From: an uncultured Bacilli bacterium
GTDB taxonomy: Bacteria > Bacillota_I > Bacilli_A > RF39 > UBA660
Reading direction: 5' to 3'
DNA length: 14,897 nucleotides
NCBI GenBank assembly: GCA_947624535.1
Contig: CANQKU010000013.1
Location: 1 to 14,897 of the forward strand
Shown here: piece by piece, positions 1 through 7,159 of the stretch
Numbering within the stretch: position 1 is the stretch's first letter
How the letters are laid out: each line of letters opens with the position of its first letter
Notes under the pieces: generated by a model
Databases searched by the model: none
Told to the model about the DNA's origin: nothing
What the model saw: the letters and a program-made list of their open reading frames with translations, nothing else
Position numbers and translations under genes: made by a program

Positions 1-40
1 CCCCCCCCCTGTCAATATCTTTTCAAAAATTTAATTGACA
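1..40 (-). promoter_or_regulatory. Partial second copy of G-tract promoter element (for a gene off the left edge)
   Basis: Positions 1-9 are an unbroken C run (G9 or longer on the minus strand, cut by the window edge). It is followed by TGTCAA at 10-15, which reads as a perfect -35 TTGACA on the minus strand, and by a second TTGACA on the plus strand at 35-40. The element matches the one at 946-984 closely: 28 of 31 bases over the inverted repeat, plus the homopolymer. By analogy it should drive a minus-strand gene lying left of position 1. Its -10 and its gene are not visible. Confidence 0.6.
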
Positions 41-49
41 AATAGACAC

Positions 50-81
50 AAAAAAATTACCAATCTTTGTTGATAATTTTT
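50..81 (-). terminator. Rho-independent terminator of the surface protein gene
   Basis: The arms 52-63 and 70-81 form a stem of 11 pairs with one mismatch (60/73) and a six-base loop. The minus-strand transcript then runs into a T7 tract (complement of 50-56). It lies 15 bases after the stop codon of the surface protein gene. The stem is AT-rich, so strength is moderate. Confidence 0.6.
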
Positions 82-96
82 CGATTTTCTATTAAA

Positions 97-876
97 TTAA
101 TTTTTTCTTACTTTTTTTACTGAGTAAGTAATTCCAAATCCACTAGCTATGATTAATGCTAATAGACTTAATAAATTAATGTCTGCTGTATCTGGATTTG
201 ATTCTTTATTTTCTGCTGGTTTTTCCTCTGCAATAGATTGCTTTGCTTTTTTCTCATCTAAAATTCTTTTTTCTTCAGGTCCATCATATTCAATTTCCTG
301 TGGATCATTACCATCACTACCTACTTTATATAATACTGTAGTTTCTGGATTAATTATAATTTCTACTGTATGAGTTTTCTTAGATCCATTAGAATCAATT
401 TCAAAATCATAAGTATAAACGACTTTTTCACCTTTTTCCAATGCTGTTTTTAATTTGTCTACATTAATACCTACATAATCAGTGTAAGTTTTTCCACTAA
501 CACCTGTCGTACTAAATTCATTAGCACCTGGTACTTTTACTTTTAAATCGCCATTTTCTAAAGTAGTCTTAATTGTAAATCCAATCCATGCGTATCCATA
601 TGGTCTATCAGTTGTTTCTCCTTGACATTCTGTATTTGATACACTTTCAGCGTTAGCACATGCTCCAGTTCCTACTAATGCCTTAAAATTTTTCCCATCA
701 TATGTAATTGTTGTCTTATTACCAGAAGTAGTTATTTTTCCTCCTTCCGTTCCAATTAATGAATCACCAGCTGTAACAGTAATATCATTAACTTCCCATT
801 CGTCTGCAGCAAACACACTAGGAATAAATAATACACTTGCCATCATTATGACAGCCATCATCATAATTTTTTTCAT
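97..876 (-). CDS. Secreted, sortase-anchored surface protein of unknown function
   Basis: The 259-aa product has the layout of a cell-wall-anchored surface protein. Residues 1-23 form a signal peptide (MKK, a Met-rich hydrophobic core, cleavage near VFA/AD). Residues 227-259 form a sorting signal: NPDTAD, a roughly 21-residue membrane segment and the basic tail KKVRKN. NPDTAD is a variant of the NPxTGD/LPxTG sortase motif. The exported part is rich in Thr, Gly, Asp and Lys and looks beta-stranded. Two close Cys in the GACANAE...NTECQ region could form a disulfide. A charged Glu/Lys-rich linker (about 195-226) precedes the anchor, as in wall-spanning stalks. I do not recognise the ectodomain. 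The start ATG at 876 follows AAGGGTGAG. The gene stands alone with its own promoter and terminator, and the promoter carries a G8 tract that suggests phase-variable expression. A sister gene probably lies to the left. Confidence 0.85.
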   Translation of the reverse strand: MKKIMMMAVIMMASVLFIPSVFAADEWEVNDITVTAGDSLIGTEGGKITTSGNKTTITYDGKNFKALVGTGACANAESVSNTECQGETTDRPYGYAWIGFTIKTTLENGDLKVKVPGANEFSTTGVSGKTYTDYVGINVDKLKTALEKGEKVVYTYDFEIDSNGSKKTHTVEIIINPETTVLYKVGSDGNDPQEIEYDGPEEKRILDEKKAKQSIAEEKPAENKESNPDTADINLLSLLALIIASGFGITYSVKKVRKN

Positions 877-879
877 TTT

Positions 880-920
880 CTCACCCTTAATATTGCTTTT
901 TTTGCAATATTTCTCCTTTC
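880..920 (-). promoter_or_regulatory. 5' leader of the surface gene: hairpin between two Shine-Dalgarno-like sites, with a possible six-codon leader ORF
   Basis: On the minus strand, a strong GAAAGGAG (913-920) is followed by the perfect 8-bp stem AATATTGC/GCAATATT (889-896 with 904-911, loop A7). Then comes AAGGGTGAG (880-888), the likely ribosome binding site for the ATG at 876. The first SD lies 5 nt before a TTG that opens TTG CAA AAA AAG CAA TAT TAA, whose stop overlaps the second SD. This is either a leader peptide coupled to the surface gene, or an untranslated hairpin that brings the strong SD nearer the ATG. The sequence alone does not decide. Confidence 0.4.
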
Positions 921-929
921 TTGTTTACA

Positions 930-959
930 ATTATATAACAATCTACCCCCCCCTGTCAA
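930..959 (-). promoter_or_regulatory. Sigma-A promoter of the surface gene with G8 tract in the spacer
   Basis: The -35 is a perfect TTGACA (complement of 954-959). The -10 is TATAAT (930-935, 18-bp spacer) or the overlapping extended form TGT-TATATA (932-940, 16-bp spacer). Bases 946-953 make an uninterrupted G8 on the coding strand inside the spacer. Changing the tract by one or two bases would change spacer length and so promoter strength, as known for Neisseria porA and opc. The start site is expected near 923. Confidence 0.75.
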
Positions 960-984
960 TATCTTTTCGAAAAATTATTTGACA
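946..984. repeat. Direct-repeat element: poly-C/G tract plus TGTCAA...TTGACA inverted repeat
   Basis: This is the second copy of the element at 1-40, repeated at a 944-bp distance and in the same orientation. The inverted repeat spans 954-984 with six-base arms TGTCAA and TTGACA and a near-palindromic centre TTTTCGAAAA (964-973). One arm is the -35 of the surface gene, so a dimeric regulator bound here would block or adjust that promoter. In the left copy the arms extend to seven bases, and the centre is less symmetric. Confidence 0.65.
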
Positions 985-1037
985 AATATATGTAAAATTT
1001 TTTGTAGATTATATACTTAACTATTGAGGAGGAATAT

Positions 1038-1092
1038 AAAAATAAATATAAGAGCAAATTATTTGTTTATCTTAATCCTTATATTTATTTTT
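1038..1092 (-). terminator. AT-rich 15-bp inverted repeat after nifJ, probable terminator
   Basis: Bases 1038-1052 (AAAAATAAATATAAG) and 1078-1092 are exact reverse complements, separated by a 25-base loop. The hairpin begins 17 bases after the nifJ stop. The uracil run falls inside the 3' arm rather than after it, so it is a weak intrinsic terminator at best. The plus strand of the same stretch has a conspicuous GAGGAGGA at 1026-1033 but no ATG behind it. Confidence 0.45.
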
Positions 1093-1109
1093 TATATTAT
1101 TTTATAGTA

Positions 1110-4100
1110 TTATTTCTTACTTGTTAAATCTTCTAAATTTTTATAATAACTATATCTTTCTTCAGCATGTTGTTTATTTTTTTCTAATTTTTCTTTATAA
1201 TCTTTTGAAATTTTTTTCAATGAACGATATCGATCTTCTCCAGAAATAAATTCATAATATTTAGAAAAGTCAGCTTTACTATCCATATGAAATTCGCCAC
1301 TTTCTGGATTGTAATGAAAGATTGGGAAGTATCCACAGTTTGTAGCATCTTTTTCTTCTTGTAAACTATTTTTCATTCCCTTAATAATTCCTTGGGCAAT
1401 ACATGGTGCATAAGCAACAATAATAGATGGTCCATTATATTGTTCAGCTTCTTTTAAAACTTTTATAGCTTGATTAGGATTAGCACCTAGTGATATAGCA
1501 CCTACATAAACATGTGGATAAGTAAGAGCAATTTTTAATAAATCTTTTTTAGCAGTATCTTTTCCAACTGATGAAAATTTAGCAACAGCTCCCATTCTTG
1601 TCGATTTAGAGGTTTGTCCACCAGTATTAGAATATACTTCTGTATCTAGAACTAAAATATTAACATTTTCTTTACTAGCTAAAACATGATCTACCCCGTT
1701 ATAGCCAATATCATAAGCCCAGCCATCTCCTCCAACTAGCCAAATAGATTTAGGAAGAATAAACTCTTTGTATGATTTTAACTGTTCAATTTTAGTATTA
1801 TCAATTATTTGGAATAATTTAGTTGCAGTCTCTTCTGTGATATTATCGACATATTCTTTATAAGTATTTTGTTCACTCTTTTTTACTTCTTTTATATTGT
1901 TTTTAATTAATCTAACAATTTTTTCCTTCATAGCTAAATCTGCTATTTTCATTCCATAGCCAAATTCAGCATTATCTTCAAATAAAGAGTTAGCCCATGC
2001 TACTGAATAGGCACTATTTGGGACAGTAGCTCCATAAATTGAAGAACAACCTGTAGCATTAGCAATCACTAGTCTATCTCCAAATAGTTGAGTGATTAAT
2101 TTTAGATAAGCAGTTTCACCACATCCAGCACATGCTCCACTAAATTCAAATTTAGGTGTTCTAAATTGACTCCCCTTTACTGTATCAACTGGCATTTTAC
2201 GTTTTTCAGTTACTTCTTCAAATAAATATTTATATGATGTTTCTTCTACTTTTTCATCAAGCATCTTTTTATCTTGCATAACTAGCGCTTTATTACCACG
2301 TTTACCAGGACAAACTTCAGCACATAATGAACAACCTGTACAGTCTGGTATACTAATTCCTATTGTATATTTCAAATTACAATCTTTAATATTAGCATCA
2401 ATTAATTTGTCTTTAACTATATCTGGAGCATCCATTTGTTCATTCTCATCTAATAAAAATGGACGAATTACAGCATGTGGACATACTAAAGAACATAAAT
2501 TACAAGATATACAATTTTCACTATTAAAACAAGGTACAAAGTCACTAATATTTCTTTTTTCATACTTAGTAGTACCAGCATCAAAACTACCATCAGGATT
2601 TTTTAAAAAACTACTTACAGCTAAACTATTTCCATCCATAGCATTCATTCGTTCAAATAAAGTTTTCTTCTTTTCTAATTCCATATCATAATCTACATCT
2701 GGAATTTTAACTTGTGAAAACTCTTCACTAGCTCTTTCTAAAGCTTTAATATTTTTTAAAGCTAAATCTCCACTTTTATGTTGAAAACGCAACTTTAAAT
2801 TATCTTTAATAACTTCTTTAGCAAAATTAAAATCAATAACTTTTCCTAATTTAAATATTAAAATTTCCATAATAGAACTAATTTTTCCAGGTATTTTTTC
2901 TTCTTTAGCTATTTTATTAGCATCTATAATATATAGTTTAACTTTTCTATTTTGTAAAATTTGTTTATCTTTTACACTCATCATAGCTAAAACTTCATCA
3001 CCAGTTTTATTAGTATTTAGTAAAAATATTCCATTATTTTTAATTTTATCTAGCATACTAATTTTTTTCAAATAACTATCTTGGGTACATACTATAATAG
3101 ATGCTTTTTCTATATAGTATGTTGATTTTATTGGAGCTTTAGCAAATCTTAAGTGACATACGGTATGACCTCCACTTTTTTTAGAGTCGTATTGAAAATA
3201 TCCTTGAATATAAGCTCTAGTATGATCTCCTGTAATTTTTAATAAATCTTTAGAAGCTGATACCATTCCATCTGAGCCATAACCATATACTAAAAATTCT
3301 ACACTATCAGTTGGTAGTTTAAACTCTTCATCGTATTTAATAGATAGGTTTGTTACGTCATCTAAAATTCCTACGGTAAAATTATGGTGAACTTCTCTAC
3401 TATCTAGAAAGTCATAAACACCCTTAATCATAGCAGGTGTTGTATCTTTTGATGATAATCCATATCTTCCACCTACTACTAATACTTTTGAGTCAGCCTC
3501 ATTCAAGACCTTAACGATATCTAAGTATAGTGGCTCTCCTGTACTTCCTGCTTCTTTAGTACGATCTAAAACGGCTATTTTTTTAACTGACTTAGGTAGT
3601 GCTTTTAAAAAGTATTTTGTACTAAATGGTCTATATAAATGAACTTCTATTAGACCTACATTTTGATTTTTTTCTTCAATTAGATAGTCAATTGTCTCTT
3701 TAATTGTTTCACAAACAGATCCCATAGCAACAATAACTTTAGTAGCATTTTTACTTCCATAATAGTTAAATGGAGCATAATCCCTACCTGTTATTTTATT
3801 AATATTTTCCATGTAGTTATTTACTATATCAGGAAGCTTGTCATAATAGGTATTTCTTACTTCTGTTGCTTGGAAGTAAACTTCTTCACTTTGACTAGTT
3901 CCCCTTGTTACAGGATGAAGTGGATTTAGAGCATGATCTCTAAATTCTTGTAGTGACTTTTGATTAATTAAGGATTTTACTTGGTCTTTATCTATCACAT
4001 CTATTTTTTGTAGTTCATGTGAGGTTCTAAAACCATCAAAGAAGTTAAGGAATGGGACTTTCCCCTCAATTGCAGATAGATAACTAACGTTTGTTAAATC

Positions 4101-4541
4101 CATAACGTCTTGGACTGATGAGGAAGAAAAAATGGCAAAGCCAGTTGCTCTAGTTGCATAAATATCTTGATGATCTCCAAAAATAGATAAAGCATGAGTG
4201 GACAAACTTCTAGCAGCAACATTAATAACGCATGGTAAAAGTTCTCCAGCAATTTTATACATATTAGGGATCATTAGTAATAAACCTTGACTTGCTGTAA
4301 ATGTCGAAGATAGGCAGCCTGACTGTAAAGCTCCATGGACCATTCCAATAGCACCTGCTTCACTTTCCATTTCAACTACTTTTGCTGGTGCATCAAAATA
4401 ATTTAATCTATTTTCATGACTCCATTTATCTACAACCTCAGCCATAGTAGATGCAGGTGTAATTGGATATATTCCTGCTACTTCAGTAAAGTTGTAACTA
4501 ACATAAGCACAAGCTTCATTTCCATCCATAATTTTTTTCAT
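1110..4541 (-). CDS. nifJ: Pyruvate:ferredoxin (flavodoxin) oxidoreductase
   Basis: This enzyme oxidatively decarboxylates pyruvate with CoA to acetyl-CoA and CO2 and reduces ferredoxin or flavodoxin in the cytoplasm of anaerobes. The 1143-aa chain is near the usual 1170-1200 and is a single polypeptide. It opens with the family's YPITPAS near residue 20. A two-cluster ferredoxin domain has C677/C680/C683/C687 and C734/C737/C740/C744. The proximal 4Fe-4S ligands are C804, C807, C832 and C1047, all in place. The thiamine diphosphate/Mg site shows GGDGWAYDIG around D939 and YSNTGGQTSKS around residues 968-978. The start ATG at 4541 follows a strong AGGAGGGG. The gene is monocistronic by its spacing: 75 bp after the upstream stop, with a hairpin after its own stop. 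Nothing key is missing. The identification is secure; the electron partner (ferredoxin or flavodoxin) cannot be told. Confidence 0.97.
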   Translation of the reverse strand: MKKIMDGNEACAYVSYNFTEVAGIYPITPASTMAEVVDKWSHENRLNYFDAPAKVVEMESEAGAIGMVHGALQSGCLSSTFTASQGLLLMIPNMYKIAGELLPCVINVAARSLSTHALSIFGDHQDIYATRATGFAIFSSSSVQDVMDLTNVSYLSAIEGKVPFLNFFDGFRTSHELQKIDVIDKDQVKSLINQKSLQEFRDHALNPLHPVTRGTSQSEEVYFQATEVRNTYYDKLPDIVNNYMENINKITGRDYAPFNYYGSKNATKVIVAMGSVCETIKETIDYLIEEKNQNVGLIEVHLYRPFSTKYFLKALPKSVKKIAVLDRTKEAGSTGEPLYLDIVKVLNEADSKVLVVGGRYGLSSKDTTPAMIKGVYDFLDSREVHHNFTVGILDDVTNLSIKYDEEFKLPTDSVEFLVYGYGSDGMVSASKDLLKITGDHTRAYIQGYFQYDSKKSGGHTVCHLRFAKAPIKSTYYIEKASIIVCTQDSYLKKISMLDKIKNNGIFLLNTNKTGDEVLAMMSVKDKQILQNRKVKLYIIDANKIAKEEKIPGKISSIMEILIFKLGKVIDFNFAKEVIKDNLKLRFQHKSGDLALKNIKALERASEEFSQVKIPDVDYDMELEKKKTLFERMNAMDGNSLAVSSFLKNPDGSFDAGTTKYEKRNISDFVPCFNSENCISCNLCSLVCPHAVIRPFLLDENEQMDAPDIVKDKLIDANIKDCNLKYTIGISIPDCTGCSLCAEVCPGKRGNKALVMQDKKMLDEKVEETSYKYLFEEVTEKRKMPVDTVKGSQFRTPKFEFSGACAGCGETAYLKLITQLFGDRLVIANATGCSSIYGATVPNSAYSVAWANSLFEDNAEFGYGMKIADLAMKEKIVRLIKNNIKEVKKSEQNTYKEYVDNITEETATKLFQIIDNTKIEQLKSYKEFILPKSIWLVGGDGWAYDIGYNGVDHVLASKENVNILVLDTEVYSNTGGQTSKSTRMGAVAKFSSVGKDTAKKDLLKIALTYPHVYVGAISLGANPNQAIKVLKEAEQYNGPSIIVAYAPCIAQGIIKGMKNSLQEEKDATNCGYFPIFHYNPESGEFHMDSKADFSKYYEFISGEDRYRSLKKISKDYKEKLEKNKQHAEERYSYYKNLEDLTSKK

Positions 4542-4558
4542 GCTTTCCCCTCCTAAAA

Positions 4559-4584
4559 ATTATATACCACTATAACACATTATA
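4559..4584 (-). promoter_or_regulatory. Candidate promoter region of nifJ
   Basis: Upstream of the nifJ Shine-Dalgarno, the minus strand offers an extended -10 TGT-TATAGT (4569-4577) and a TATAAT at 4579-4584. No convincing TTGACA-like -35 stands behind either. I cannot choose between them. Confidence 0.35.
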
Positions 4585-4616
4585 TACTAAAAATTAAAAA
4601 AAAGGAAAACATTTAC

Positions 4617-4937
4617 TTATTTTCTCATATTACTTTCATATTTTGTTGATAACGCCTCTAAAGTTTGATTTAATTTATTAACAGCATTATCTCTTCTTAG
4701 ACCAACTTTTTCTAAATCATTACTATAATCAATATTACCTCTATTATTAAGAGCTTTATCAAATGTATTTTGATAAGTATTTTTCCAAGAGGCAGCTTCT
4801 TCATAATCTTTTCTTAATACATTCTTTTCTTCTTCAGATAAACTAGAAAAATATCCTATATTTTCATTTCCCCATTTTTCAAATTTATCTTTCTTACTAT
4901 CTTCTTCTAGCATTTCCATCAATTCTTGATTTTCCAT
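4617..4937 (-). CDS. Hypothetical charged helical 106-aa protein
   Basis: I do not recognise this protein. It is small, soluble and very charged (Glu/Lys/Asn-rich) with no Cys, signal peptide or membrane segment. The sequence suggests two or three amphipathic helices (for example SEEEKNVLRKDYEEAASW and DNAVNKLNQTLEALSTKYES). The start matters: an ATG at 4943 lies only one base after GGAGG (4945-4949), whereas the ATG at 4937 lies seven bases after it. I therefore take MENQELMEML as the N-terminus. It sits 47 bases downstream of the SGNH hydrolase gene in the same direction and could be cotranscribed with it. A T9 stretch follows the stop, with only a five-base stem before it. Confidence 0.65.
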   Translation of the reverse strand: MENQELMEMLEEDSKKDKFEKWGNENIGYFSSLSEEEKNVLRKDYEEAASWKNTYQNTFDKALNNRGNIDYSNDLEKVGLRRDNAVNKLNQTLEALSTKYESNMRK

Positions 4938-4984
4938 AAACATACCTCCATCTATTATATATCACAAAACCTAAATTATATCAA

Positions 4985-5677
4985 TTAATCATTTAGATAT
5001 GGATATAATATTTTTGTTACTTTTAAATAACCTAAATTAGTAAGATGAAGACCTTCATTTGTATATTTTAACTTAATATTTCCATCATTATCTTTTAATT
5101 CATCATATAAATTAATATAAGTATAATTATTTGTATTACAATATTTCTTTAGTTTTTTATTTATAATTTGGATACTTTTATTATTTCTAATTCCTACTGA
5201 AGAATGATTTATTTTTTCATTATCACTATTATTAACTGGATAAATTGACTCAATATAAATTTTTGTATTAGGGCGTTTCTTTAAAATATTACTAACTATT
5301 TTTTTAATATTTTTATAAATTTGTTCTTCACTAATTCCTCTTCCAATATCATTAGTACCAATTAATAAAAATACTTTTGTTGGATTATAAATAGTTACCA
5401 TAGAGTCTAGGTGAGTTAAAATATCACTAGTTGTATAACCTGATATTCCACTATTAATTACTGGAAGATTATCATAAAATTCTTCTAGAGGGTATTGTTC
5501 AGTAATAGAATCCCCTAAAAATACAAAGTTATCATTAGGTTTTACTTTTATTTCATATGGATTATTTTTATTATCAATTAAATTATATTTAAAATAAAAT
5601 ATACCTAAAGTTAATATAAGTAATAAAATAATTGTTGTGCTTATCCATAACCATTTCATATTTAATATCTTTTTCAT
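4985..5677 (-). CDS. Membrane-anchored SGNH/GDSL-family hydrolase (esterase)
   Basis: This is a predicted acyl esterase of the SGNH superfamily, held at the outer face of the membrane by an N-terminal segment (about residues 9-30). The family blocks are visible in order: FLGDSIT with nucleophile S57, NSGISG with oxyanion Gly77, LIGTNDIG with Asn109, and GLHLT with His211. Most relatives have Asp three residues before that His (DGLH); here it is Glu (E208), an unusual but conservative change that may slow or tune the charge relay. The 230-aa length suits a platelet-activating-factor acetylhydrolase-like single domain. Start: ATG at 5677 follows AGGAGAGG with good spacing. A TTG two codons upstream (5683) overlaps that site and is less likely. 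Substrates could be acetylated cell-wall sugars or lipids; the sequence does not say which. Confidence 0.85.
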   Translation of the reverse strand: MKKILNMKWLWISTTIILLLILTLGIFYFKYNLIDNKNNPYEIKVKPNDNFVFLGDSITEQYPLEEFYDNLPVINSGISGYTTSDILTHLDSMVTIYNPTKVFLLIGTNDIGRGISEEQIYKNIKKIVSNILKKRPNTKIYIESIYPVNNSDNEKINHSSVGIRNNKSIQIINKKLKKYCNTNNYTYINLYDELKDNDGNIKLKYTNEGLHLTNLGYLKVTKILYPYLND

Positions 5678-5704
5678 ATCCAAACCTCTCCTATTTAGTT
5701 TTTT

Positions 5705-5732
5705 ATTATAGCATGTTTTCTAATAACTTCAA
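5705..5732 (-). promoter_or_regulatory. Promoter of the SGNH hydrolase gene
   Basis: The minus strand reads TTGAAG (5727-5732), a 16-bp spacer ending in TGC, then TATAAT (5705-5710). This is a consensus extended -10. The start would fall near 5698, giving a leader of about 20 bases that includes the Shine-Dalgarno. Confidence 0.6.
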
Positions 5733-5742
5733 CTAAAATATT

Positions 5743-5771
5743 AAAAAAAACGCAAACTTTATGCGCTTTTT
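5743..5771. terminator. Terminator after trigger factor, usable on both strands
   Basis: AAAAACGCA (5746-5754) pairs with TGCGCTTTTT (5762-5771) with one bulged base, around a short loop. On the minus strand it is followed by a T8 tract, three bases after the tig stop codon. This is a good intrinsic terminator for tig, separating it from the SGNH gene. Confidence 0.75.
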
Positions 5772-5773
5772 AA

Positions 5774-7033
5774 TTATTTATTTAATTCTTTTAATGCCTC
5801 AATTGTTTTTCTCATTTCTAAGTCATATTTAACCATGTCTATTCCACCAAATTGCTCCAAGAATTCTTGCTTATCCATTTGGTATTTTTCTGCTAAAGAT
5901 GAAGCTTCTGCTTCTGCTTCTTCCATAGTAACTTCAATTTTTTCAAGCATCATAATTTCTTCTAGCATTAAACGATATAATACGTTAGAATAAGCTTCTT
6001 TTTCTAATTGACTTCTTAAATCTTGTTCAGTTGACTTAGTAAATTGATAATAAACGTCTAAACTAATTCCTTGCATTCTCATGTTTTCTTCAAAACGATG
6101 CATTAAACGATCTACTTCTTCTTCAATCATCTTTTCTGGAATATCAACTTCTACATTTTTACCTACTTCTTCTAAAATTGTATCAATGTATTTATTTTCA
6201 GCATCTACTTCTTTTTGTGCTTTAATATTTTTTTCTATTTCAGCTTCTAATTTTTCTTTAGAGTCAACACCCTCTATGCCTAAATCATCAAAGAAATCTT
6301 TATCTAACTCTCTTGTTTGTTTTTCTTTAACTTCATTTACTTTTACTTTAAAAATAGCATCTTTTCCAGCTAAATCTTTTTGGTAATCTTCTGGGAAAGT
6401 AACTTTAATTTCTTTTTCTTCTCCTGAAGTCATTCCAATTATTTGTTCTTCAAAACCTGGAATAAATGTATTAGAGCCTATTTCTAGCGAATAATTTTCT
6501 CCCTTACCACCATCAAAAGCTACACCATCTTGAAATCCTTCAAAGTCAATAACAGCAATATCACCATTTTCTACTTTACCATCTTTAGTTACTAATTCAG
6601 TATAACGTTCTAATACATGAGAAAGTTCATGTTCAATTTCTTCTTTTGTAACTTCTACTTTTTCAGGAGTTATTTTTAATCCCTTATATTTTTTTATTGT
6701 TAACTCAGGTTTTGTTGTAATAGTAAAACTAAATTCTACAAATTCATCATTAATATCTTTTAAATTAACATCAGGTTGAACAACTGGTATTAATTTAGAC
6801 TCATCCATAGCTTTAGTATAAGCATCTTGTAATACTAAGTCAGCAGCTTCAATAAATAAAGATTCGATTCCATATTTTTTAATATAAATATCTTTTGGAA
6901 CTTTACCCTTCCTAAAACCATCTACTTTAATATCTTTTTTCTTAGTATCAAAAGCTTTATCTAAAGCTTTTTTCCAATCTTCTCCTTCAATTTTTATTAC
7001 AACTTCATGTACATTTTTATTTTCTTTTGACAT
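5774..7033 (-). CDS. tig: Trigger factor, ribosome-associated chaperone and peptidyl-prolyl isomerase
   Basis: Trigger factor binds the ribosome exit tunnel and shields nascent chains. All three parts are visible. The N-terminal ribosome-binding domain carries the signature GFRKGKVP at residues 39-46. An FKBP-type isomerase domain lies around residues 155-240 (GDIAVIDFEGFQDGVAFDGG ... IPGFEEQIIGM). A long helical C-terminal chaperone arm reaches residue 419. The length is normal (about 430), and nothing is truncated. The start ATG at 7033 follows GGAGGG with ideal spacing. In Bacillus tig lies just upstream of clpX and lon. Here lon is also nearby, but clpX is absent from this window. The gene has its own promoter and terminator and so looks monocistronic. 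Confidence 0.96.
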   Translation of the reverse strand: MSKENKNVHEVVIKIEGEDWKKALDKAFDTKKKDIKVDGFRKGKVPKDIYIKKYGIESLFIEAADLVLQDAYTKAMDESKLIPVVQPDVNLKDINDEFVEFSFTITTKPELTIKKYKGLKITPEKVEVTKEEIEHELSHVLERYTELVTKDGKVENGDIAVIDFEGFQDGVAFDGGKGENYSLEIGSNTFIPGFEEQIIGMTSGEEKEIKVTFPEDYQKDLAGKDAIFKVKVNEVKEKQTRELDKDFFDDLGIEGVDSKEKLEAEIEKNIKAQKEVDAENKYIDTILEEVGKNVEVDIPEKMIEEEVDRLMHRFEENMRMQGISLDVYYQFTKSTEQDLRSQLEKEAYSNVLYRLMLEEIMMLEKIEVTMEEAEAEASSLAEKYQMDKQEFLEQFGGIDMVKYDLEMRKTIEALKELNK

Positions 7034-7054
7034 TTTATCCCTCCAACACGTTAT

Positions 7055-7083
7055 ATTATAACTTATATTGTAATTTAAAACAA
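7055..7083 (-). promoter_or_regulatory. Promoter of tig
   Basis: The minus strand reads TTGTTT (7078-7083), 17 bases, then a perfect TATAAT (7055-7060). Transcription would begin near 7048, just upstream of the GGAGGG at 7039-7044. The -35 is weak; the -10 and spacing are good. Confidence 0.5.
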
Positions 7084-7128
7084 CTATAAATATTTATTAT
7101 CTTAACAATCCTATATTTTTTAGTCAAG

Positions 7129-7154
7129 ATAAAAACTTGAGAATATCCCAAGTT
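7129..7154 (-). terminator. Terminator of rubrerythrin
   Basis: AACTTGGGA pairs with TCTCAAGTT on the minus strand (7154-7134, nine pairs with one G-U and a TAT triloop), followed by TTTTTAT. It begins five bases after the rubrerythrin stop codon. Confidence 0.7.
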
Positions 7155-7159
7155 AAAAT

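Noticed and set aside
149..373. Plus-strand 74-aa frame opposite the surface protein gene
   Set aside because: It is a shadow of a well-supported minus-strand gene; composition mirrors that gene and no ribosome binding site stands before it.
979..1017. Divergent plus-strand promoter (TTGACA at 979, TATACT at 1012)
   Set aside because: The spacer would be 27 bases, no gene follows, and the left copy of the element has no -10 at all; better explained as the arm of an inverted repeat.
2407..2691. Plus-strand 94-aa frame inside nifJ
   Set aside because: Antisense shadow of the conserved ferredoxin-domain region of nifJ; no ribosome binding site or recognisable motif.
4603..4629. Intrinsic terminator after the 106-aa gene
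   Set aside because: A T9 run is present, but the only stem before it is five A/T-rich pairs with a ten-base loop, too weak to annotate.
6081..6386. Plus-strand 101-aa Ser-rich frame inside tig
   Set aside because: The Ser/Phe-rich content is what the reverse of a Glu/Lys-rich coding region gives; no independent support.
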